A DNA stretch of 64,000 nucleotides, taken from the NCBI RefSeq assembly GCF_012274275.1, contig NZ_JAANZA010000001.1, positions 1,408,148 through 1,472,147 of the forward strand, written 5' to 3'. The notes under the pieces were generated by a model. That model was not told where the DNA came from, did no database searches, and was given only the letters and a program-made list of their open reading frames with translations. The translations under genes were made by a program, and so were the position numbers. Shown here piece by piece: positions 59,014-64,000 of the stretch (positions are counted from its first letter, which is position 1; every line of letters starts with the position of its first letter). Source of the stretch: Cryobacterium sp. BB307 (lineage in GTDB: Bacteria > Actinomycetota > Actinomycetes > Actinomycetales > Microbacteriaceae).

Positions 59014-60696
59014 ATGGCCGAATACATTTACTCGATGGTGCGCGCCCGCAAGGCGGTTGGCGACAAGCTCATCCTTGACGACGTCACGATGGCGTTCCTG
59101 CCGGGCGCGAAGATCGGAATGGTCGGCCCGAACGGTGCCGGCAAGTCCACGATCCTGAAGATCATGGCGGGTCTGGACCACCCGAGCAACGGGGAGGCGC
59201 GCCTCTCGCCCGGCTACACTGTCGGCATCCTGATGCAGGAGCCCGAACTGGACGAGTCCAAGACCGTGCTCGAGAACGTGCAGGAGGGCGTTGCTGAGAT
59301 CAAGGGCAAGCTCGACCGGTTCAACGAGATCTCTGCCGCGATGGCCGACCCCGACGCCGACTTCGACGCGCTGCTCGCCGAGATGGGAACCCTCCAGGAG
59401 GACATCGACGCCGCCGACGCGTGGGACCTCGACTCCCAGCTCGAGCAGGCGATGGATGCGCTGCGGACGCCGCCGGGGGACTACTCGGTCGAAAACCTTT
59501 CCGGTGGTGAGAAGCGCCGGGTGGCGCTGACCAAGCTGCTGCTGCAGAAGCCCGACCTGCTGCTGCTCGACGAGCCCACCAACCACTTGGACGCAGAAAG
59601 CGTGCTCTGGCTCGAGCAGCACCTGCAGAAGTACGCCGGGGCCGTCATCGCGGTCACCCACGACCGGTACTTCCTCGACCACGTCGCCGAGTGGATCGCC
59701 GAGGTCGACCGCGGCCGCCTCTACCCGTACGAGGGCAACTATTCGACCTACCTGGAGAAGAAGGCCGAGCGCCTCCAGATCCAGGGCAAGAAGGACCAGA
59801 AGCTCGCCAAGCGACTCGAAAGCGAACTCGAGTGGGTGCGCAGCAACGCCAAGGGCCGTCAGGCCAAGTCGAAGGCGCGTCTCGCCCGCTACGAGGAGAT
59901 GGCAGCCGAGGCGGAGAAGACTCGCAAGCTCGACTTCGAGGAGATCGTCATCCCACCGGGTCCGCGACTCGGCGATGTCGTGATCGAGGCCCGCGACCTG
60001 CGCAAGGGCTTCGAGGACCGGATGCTTATCGACGACCTCAGCTTCACCCTGCCCCGCAACGGCATCGTCGGCATCATCGGCCCGAACGGTGTCGGAAAGA
60101 CGACGCTGTTCAAGACCATCGTCGGTCTCGAGCCGCTCGATGACGGTGACCTGAAGGTCGGCGAGACCGTGAAGATCTCCTACGTCGACCAGTCGCGTGC
60201 CGGCATCGACCCGAACAAGACGCTGTGGGAGGTCGTCTCCGGCGGCCACGACTTCATCGAGGTCGGCAAGACCGAGATCCCGTCGCGCGCCTACGTGAGC
60301 AAGTTCGGGTTCAAGGGACCCGACCAGCAGAAGAAGGCTGGAGTGCTCTCCGGCGGTGAGCGCAACCGGCTGAACCTAGCGCTGACCCTCAAACAGGGTG
60401 GCAACCTGCTGCTCCTCGACGAGCCCACCAACGACCTGGACGTCGAGACGCTGTCCAGCCTGGAGAACGCGCTGCTCGAATACCCCGGTTGCGCCGTGGT
60501 CATCACCCACGACCGGTGGTTCCTCGACCGCATCGCGACGCACATCCTCGCCTGGGAGGGCACAGAGGAGAACCCGGCCAAGTGGCACTGGTTCGAGGGC
60601 AACTTCGACGCCTACGAGGAGAACAAGATCGAGCGTCTCGGGCCGGAGGCGGCGAAGCCGCACCGCTCCGCGTACCGCAAGCTCACTCGCGACTGA
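59014..60696 (+). CDS. ettA: Energy-dependent translational throttle protein EttA (ABC-F)
   Basis: 560 residues, two ABC ATPase domains without membrane parts. Walker A GPNGAGKST and GPNGVGKTT; signatures NLSGGEKRRVALTKLL and LSGGERNRLNLALTL; Walker B LLLLDEPTNHLD and LLLLDEPTNDLD; the linker (about 240-320) contains the EttA-type arm and PtIM region. Gates the first steps of translation elongation by ATP/ADP state. Leaderless: TAGAAT (59002-59007), six bases before ATG. Confidence 0.96.
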   Translation: MAEYIYSMVRARKAVGDKLILDDVTMAFLPGAKIGMVGPNGAGKSTILKIMAGLDHPSNGEARLSPGYTVGILMQEPELDESKTVLENVQEGVAEIKGKLDRFNEISAAMADPDADFDALLAEMGTLQEDIDAADAWDLDSQLEQAMDALRTPPGDYSVENLSGGEKRRVALTKLLLQKPDLLLLDEPTNHLDAESVLWLEQHLQKYAGAVIAVTHDRYFLDHVAEWIAEVDRGRLYPYEGNYSTYLEKKAERLQIQGKKDQKLAKRLESELEWVRSNAKGRQAKSKARLARYEEMAAEAEKTRKLDFEEIVIPPGPRLGDVVIEARDLRKGFEDRMLIDDLSFTLPRNGIVGIIGPNGVGKTTLFKTIVGLEPLDDGDLKVGETVKISYVDQSRAGIDPNKTLWEVVSGGHDFIEVGKTEIPSRAYVSKFGFKGPDQQKKAGVLSGGERNRLNLALTLKQGGNLLLLDEPTNDLDVETLSSLENALLEYPGCAVVITHDRWFLDRIATHILAWEGTEENPAKWHWFEGNFDAYEENKIERLGPEAAKPHRSAYRKLTRD

Positions 60697-61151
60697 TGCG
60701 CGTCCACGTTCCCATACACCTGCGATGGGGCGACCTCGACGCGTACAACCACGTCAACAACGTCACGATGTTGCGGCTGCTCGAGGAGGCGCGTGTTCGC
60801 GTCTTCTGGGCGCCGGAGTCAGCGGATGATGTCCCCCCGCCGACCGCGATCATCGAGGCGGGCGCAGGGTCGCCGACGTTGACGCTGATTGCCAGTCACC
60901 AGATCGAGTACGTGCTGCCGATGGAGTACCAGCGAAAGCCCATCGACGTGCAGCTCTGGATCGGACGGATCGGCGGCGCGAGTGCCGACCTCTCCTACGA
61001 GGTGTACGCCAAGGGCCAACTACACGTGAAGGCGACGACAACGATGGTGTTCATCGATGCAGCCACGGGCCGGCCGCGCCGGGTGAGCGACGCGGAGCGG
61101 GAAGCGTGGGCTCCGTACATCGAGGAGCCCGTCTCTTTCAAGCGTCAGTAG
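60696..61151 (+). CDS. Hotdog-fold acyl-CoA thioesterase
   Basis: 151 residues. RWGDLDAYNHVNNVTMLRLLEEARVRVFW is the 4-HBT thioesterase signature with the catalytic Asp; QIEYVLPMEYQRKPIDVQLWIGRIGGASADLSYEVY is the core strand pair. Acts on an unknown acyl-CoA. ATG shares a base with the ettA stop (TGATG), as in many Actinobacteria where the two genes are coupled. Overlaps the convergent lipoprotein gene by seven bases. Confidence 0.93.
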   Translation: MRVHVPIHLRWGDLDAYNHVNNVTMLRLLEEARVRVFWAPESADDVPPPTAIIEAGAGSPTLTLIASHQIEYVLPMEYQRKPIDVQLWIGRIGGASADLSYEVYAKGQLHVKATTTMVFIDAATGRPRRVSDAEREAWAPYIEEPVSFKRQ

Positions 61152-61636
61152 CTGAAGCCGCTATCCGGCATGTCGGTGATCTTCTCGCCCGAAGGGTCGA
61201 CCACCCACCACACGTCGTTGAACGCCTGACCGGCCACATCGCCTGGCCCCGAGTCGTCCGCGTACGTGTACAGCGGCCATCCGTTCAGAGTCACCTGCTG
61301 ACCGCCCTCGATCGCCTCGATCGTGCCGACCGTCCCTGTGACGCCTTCGACCGTCGGTGCATCCGACTCGGTTATGACCGCCGGCCACAGCGCAGCGCAC
61401 GCGTCTTCGCACGCCGACTTGTCGGTGCCCTGGGTGTCGTTGTCGAAGACGTAGACGGTCATCCCCTCGCCATCAACGACGATCTCTCCCAGGTCGCTGG
61501 TCGCGACCGCGAGTTCGGCTCCCTCGGTCACAGTGCCCGGTTCATCCGTTACCGGCGGCGTCTCGGTCGGGCTGCACCCGGCCAGCAGCAGCAGGGCGAC
61601 GGAAACGCCGGCGGCTGCGCTGATTCCCTTCCTCAT
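61145..61636 (-). CDS. COG4315-type secreted-repeat lipoprotein
   Basis: 163 residues. Lipoprotein signal ending LLLLAGC (Cys21). Two copies of the secreted-repeat motif: GMTVYVFDNDTQGTDKSACEDACAALWPAV and GWPLYTYADDSGPGDVAGQAFNDVWWVVDP. The CxxxC pair (SACEDAC) may form a disulfide. Family members are extracellular proteins of unknown function often seen near redox or copper genes. Has its own TGAACC-N16-CGTTCT promoter, so it belongs to the adjacent ECF sigma regulon by inference. Confidence 0.88.
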   Translation of the reverse strand: MRKGISAAAGVSVALLLLAGCSPTETPPVTDEPGTVTEGAELAVATSDLGEIVVDGEGMTVYVFDNDTQGTDKSACEDACAALWPAVITESDAPTVEGVTGTVGTIEAIEGGQQVTLNGWPLYTYADDSGPGDVAGQAFNDVWWVVDPSGEKITDMPDSGFSY

Positions 61637-61682
61637 GACTGACCTTCTTCTCTGTCCGGGCGCGTTTGGCGTCCCGACGTTA

Positions 61683-61710
61683 AGAACGAAAGCGATGGCC
61701 GGATGGTTCA
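61683..61710 (-). promoter_or_regulatory. ECF-type promoter of the COG4315 lipoprotein
   Basis: On the minus strand TGAACC (61710-61705), a 16-base spacer, then CGTTCT (61688-61683). Same layout as the promoters at 62646-62673 and 62682-62709. The start codon is 47 bases further on, preceded by AGAAGAAGG. Confidence 0.75.
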
Positions 61711-61711
61711 G

Positions 61712-62179
61712 TCAGAAGTTGCCGGTCCAGACCGAGGCAGCGCCCGCCTCACCGATGATGGCGACCATCACCACTGAGCCGACGGCCGCGACGACTACAA
61801 CGAAGGTGATCAGAAGGCCGCCGACGATGCGCGGCCCGCCGTTCAGACGATGAGATGTCCGGTGCCAGATGTACTGCCCAACGGTGGCGACGAACAAGCC
61901 GATCACCCACCACAGCATCAGCGGTCCGAGCGCCGCGTGGTGCTCGACCAGCGGAGTAGGTGCAACGCGTTCCTGCAGCCATTGGCCCGCCCAGATCGTC
62001 ACGGGGACGACCAGCAGGGCGACGAGCGCCAGCAGCGGGGTCACAATCCCCAACCGCCGGCGAGCCGCGGGCCAGAAGGCGGCGAGTAGCGCGCACAGGG
62101 CGGCCAGCGGGATGATCACGACAGTCAGATGCACGATCAGCGCGTGCACCGGGAGGCCACCCACGACCCAGTCGATCAC
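61712..62179 (-). CDS. DUF2231 membrane protein
   Basis: 155 residues, four predicted helices (about 10-36, 45-64, 85-105, 115-140). VGGLPVHALIVHLTVVIIPLAALCALLAAFWP is the DUF2231 start with two conserved His in the first helix, suitable for haem or metal binding, and VEHHAALGPLMLWW carries two more. Start overlaps the Rieske stop (ATGA). Predicted partner of the exported Rieske protein. Confidence 0.9.
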   Translation of the reverse strand: MIDWVVGGLPVHALIVHLTVVIIPLAALCALLAAFWPAARRRLGIVTPLLALVALLVVPVTIWAGQWLQERVAPTPLVEHHAALGPLMLWWVIGLFVATVGQYIWHRTSHRLNGGPRIVGGLLITFVVVVAAVGSVVMVAIIGEAGAASVWTGNF

Positions 62180-62607
62180 GACGTCACCACCGCTCCATCC
62201 ACCACCTCAACGTCGATCTTCGCAAGCGGCTCTGGGGCCGGCCCGTTGATGACGGCTCCCGTCGCCGCGTCGTAGCGCGACCCGTGGCACGGGCAGTCGT
62301 ACGATGTCTGCATCGCGGCCACGGTGCATCCTTGATGCGTGCAGATGGCGCTGAATGCGACGACCTTGCCCTCTGTTGGCTGCGCCAGCACGATCGGGGC
62401 GCCGCCCACTTTCGCCGAGGCAGTGCCGCCGACAGGGATGTCGGACAGCTTCACGAGCTCGGTCCCTGCCTCGAGCGAGCCGTTCCCAGTGGTGCCGCCC
62501 GGTGAGGTGGGCGTGCAGCCGGCTAGTGCGAGAACACCCACACCCAGGGCGGCCGCGCCGCCGTTGGTGATCAGCGCTCTGCGGCCCAGTGTCGGAAGGT
62601 TGTCCAC
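62176..62607 (-). CDS. Exported Rieske (2Fe-2S) lipoprotein
   Basis: 143 residues. Twin-arginine plus lipobox signal: GRRALITNGGAAALGVGV then ALAGC, Cys31. Rieske cluster ligands are all present: Cys89 and His91 in CTHQGC, Cys105 and His108 in CPCHGS, with Cys94 and Cys107 available for the disulfide. No cytochrome b gene is nearby, so it is a stand-alone electron carrier on the outer membrane face. GTG at 62607 with GGGGAAG upstream; ECF-type promoter 39-66 bases upstream. Confidence 0.93.
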   Translation of the reverse strand: MDNLPTLGRRALITNGGAAALGVGVLALAGCTPTSPGGTTGNGSLEAGTELVKLSDIPVGGTASAKVGGAPIVLAQPTEGKVVAFSAICTHQGCTVAAMQTSYDCPCHGSRYDAATGAVINGPAPEPLAKIDVEVVDGAVVTS

Positions 62608-62645
62608 GATTCTTCCCCATCGTCGGTGTCGGAAGTGTCAACTGT

Positions 62646-62673
62646 GTCACGACCGCCGCCTCGGATCGGTTCA
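62646..62673 (-). promoter_or_regulatory. ECF-type promoter of the Rieske operon
   Basis: On the minus strand TGAACC (62673-62668), 16 bases, CGTGAC (62651-62646). This is close to the SigL-type consensus TGAACC-N16-CGTgtc I recall from mycobacteria. Confidence 0.85.
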
Positions 62674-62681
62674 ACGTGCGG

Positions 62682-62709
62682 TGAACTTTTTTCGACGGGC
62701 GTACGTTGT
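62682..62709 (+). promoter_or_regulatory. ECF-type promoter of the sigma/anti-sigma operon
   Basis: TGAACT (62682-62687), 16 bases, CGTTGT (62704-62709), followed by AGGAGG (62717-62722) and the sigma ATG at 62732. Divergent from the Rieske promoter, with -35 boxes eight bases apart. Points to autoregulation. Confidence 0.8.
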
Positions 62710-62731
62710 CAGTCATAGGAGGAAACGTCGG

Positions 62732-63238
62732 ATGCCCGATCAGCAGGCCCAGTTGCTTCGTGCGCTGCACGATGAGCACGCCGCCGCGCTGTGGCGGTAC
62801 GTTCTGTGGCTGTGCGGCGACCGGCAACTCGCCGAGGACATCGTGCAGGAGACGCTGTTGCGGGCCTGGCGGCGTCCGAAGGTGCTCGATCAGAGCGAGT
62901 CATCCGCTCGCGCGTGGCTGTTCACCGTCGCCAGGAACCTGGTGATCGACAACTACCGCAGCGCGCGTGCCCGAAACGAGCTGGGCGCGGCTGAACTGCC
63001 GGAGCGCGCAATCGACGATGGGGTCGACGCGGCGCTGGACCGGTGGTTGGTGGCGGATGCCCTCGCCGGGCTGTCCGATGAGCATCGCGTCGTCGTTGTC
63101 CTGTCCTATTACCGGGGACAGTCGATCGCTCAGATCGCCGACGCGCTGGAGTTGCCGCAGGGCACGGTCAAGTCGCGACTGCACTACGCGCTGCGTGCCC
63201 TGCGGCTTGCTCTGCAGGAGAGGGGGGTGACCGGATGA
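62732..63238 (+). CDS. ECF sigma factor (SigL/SigK-like)
   Basis: 168 residues. Region 2: LHDEHAAALWRYVLWLCGDRQLAEDIVQETLLRAWRRPKVL and ARAWLFTVARNLVIDNYRS; region 4: LSDEHRVVVVLSYYRGQSIAQIADALELPQGTVKSRLHYALRALRLAL. No extra domain. ATG has AGGAGGA eight bases upstream. Its stop overlaps the anti-sigma start (ATGA), so they are made together. The match to SigL of M. tuberculosis is by layout and promoter motif, not by alignment. Confidence 0.95.
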   Translation: MPDQQAQLLRALHDEHAAALWRYVLWLCGDRQLAEDIVQETLLRAWRRPKVLDQSESSARAWLFTVARNLVIDNYRSARARNELGAAELPERAIDDGVDAALDRWLVADALAGLSDEHRVVVVLSYYRGQSIAQIADALELPQGTVKSRLHYALRALRLALQERGVTG

Positions 63239-63888
63239 CTGACGTCTACCGGGACTGGGATGCCGCGTACGTTCTGGGTTCGCTGTCTCCGGCACAGCGG
63301 CGCGAGTTCGAGGATCACCTGACCGAGTGCGCCACCTGCCGTGCCGCGGTTGCCGAACTCGCGGCGGTTCCCGGGTTGCTGTCTCGTGTGCCGCTCGATT
63401 GGGCAGAGGGCGAGGGGAATCGGGTCCCCGAGTCGCTGATGCAGGGGCTGGCGCACGCGGCGCACCGTCGCCGTCGCATCCGGACGATTGGCGTGAGCCT
63501 CGCCGGAGCGGCAGCGGCGGCCGCCCTCACCTTCACGCTCGTCGCACCGGGGTTCATCGGCGAGCGTGAAGGTGTAGCGGAGTACTCGCTGTCGCAGGTG
63601 GCAGCGAGCCCACTGGAAGCGGACGTCAAACTCACCCCGCACGAGTGGGGGACGACGATCGACATGGAGTGCCGGTACACCGACGGGAAATCGTACGATG
63701 CGCCGGCCGACTACGCACTGTGGGTCACGGATGCCGAAGGCAACGAGGTCGAACTCGCCACCTGGACGGCGCGGCCGGGCGGAACGACCGAGCCGACCGC
63801 ATCCACCAAGCTGTCAATCGAGGAGATTCAGCGTATCGACGTGAGATCCGTGGACACCGGCGCGGTCCTCCTTGCCGTCGAGCCCTGA
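63235..63888 (+). CDS. Zinc-binding anti-sigma factor (RslA-like)
   Basis: 217 residues. N-terminal ZAS domain with His28-x3-Cys32-x2-Cys35 (DHLTECATC) and the helix before it; one membrane helix (about 84-103, TIGVSLAGAAAAAALTFTLV); an extracytoplasmic domain (104-217) of the RskA-like C-terminal type: VAASPLEADVKLTPHEWGTTIDMECRY. It should hold the sigma factor at the membrane and release it on zinc/thiol oxidation or external signal. Complete; the window ends 112 bases later in low-complexity sequence. Confidence 0.94.
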   Translation: MTDVYRDWDAAYVLGSLSPAQRREFEDHLTECATCRAAVAELAAVPGLLSRVPLDWAEGEGNRVPESLMQGLAHAAHRRRRIRTIGVSLAGAAAAAALTFTLVAPGFIGEREGVAEYSLSQVAASPLEADVKLTPHEWGTTIDMECRYTDGKSYDAPADYALWVTDAEGNEVELATWTARPGGTTEPTASTKLSIEEIQRIDVRSVDTGAVLLAVEP

Positions 63889-63910
63889 CCCGCCGCATCA
63901 CCCATTGAGT

Positions 63911-64000
<90 letters not shown>

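Overview
The window is about 64 kb of high-GC actinobacterial chromosome, best explained as Microbacteriaceae (Micrococcales). Reasons: the gene order proS, nusA, ylxR, infB, rbfA, truB, ribF; single-domain orn and Rv2578c-type genes; an actinobacterial LexA box; zinc anti-sigma/ECF pairs; many leaderless genes with a TANNNT box six bases before the start codon; and recurrent GCATCC/GGATGC hexamers inside genes. The species is not identified. The last ~90 bases are homopolymer G/C and look like a contig-end artefact; the first gene is cut by the window edge.

Layout. 1-11.5 kb: translation core (proS end, nusA, ylxR, infB, rbfA, truB, ribF) interrupted by mutY, a degenerate nucleoside-kinase-like gene and a ketopantoate-reductase-like gene; rimP is not at its usual place before nusA. 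11.5-19 kb: MFS exporter, ROK kinase, then a deoxyribose catabolic operon (SorC-type regulator with an 18-bp perfect palindrome, deoC, and two overlapping aldehyde dehydrogenase genes, the second a catalytic-Cys-less half gene). 19-30.5 kb: envelope and housekeeping singletons (CAP-domain protein, GDPD, NYN ribonuclease, CSD-DUF1294, lipoprotein, quinone oxidoreductase, autoregulated XRE/membrane pair, DUF1206, DNA glycosylase, PLP decarboxylase). 30.5-37.3 kb: ECF42 sigma with its DGPF partner, nnrE, two ArsR-SRPBCC modules, small proteins, LLM oxidoreductase. 37.4-45.6 kb: MFS, SOS-box radical SAM, LytM peptidase, glycosyltransferase, dinB, GerW-like, nucleotidyltransferase, LLM oxidoreductase. 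45.6-49 kb: TPP riboswitch and the ykoEDC thiamine/HMP ECF transporter. 49-54 kb: clpS operon, tRNA-His, orn, tRNA-Arg, and a 729-residue secreted orphan protein next to the tRNA. 54-61 kb: AKR/msrA divergent pair, SSB, EttA, thioesterase.

The most coherent candidate new system is at 61.1-63.9 kb. A Rieske lipoprotein, a DUF2231 membrane protein and a COG4315-type lipoprotein lie divergently from an ECF sigma factor and a zinc-motif anti-sigma factor. Three promoters in this block share TGAAC(C/T)-N16-CGT spacing: one before the sigma gene, one before the Rieske operon, one before the lipoprotein. This reads as a self-contained SigL/RslA-like regulon for an envelope redox module.

All functional calls come from reading translations, motifs and context by eye; no database search was run.
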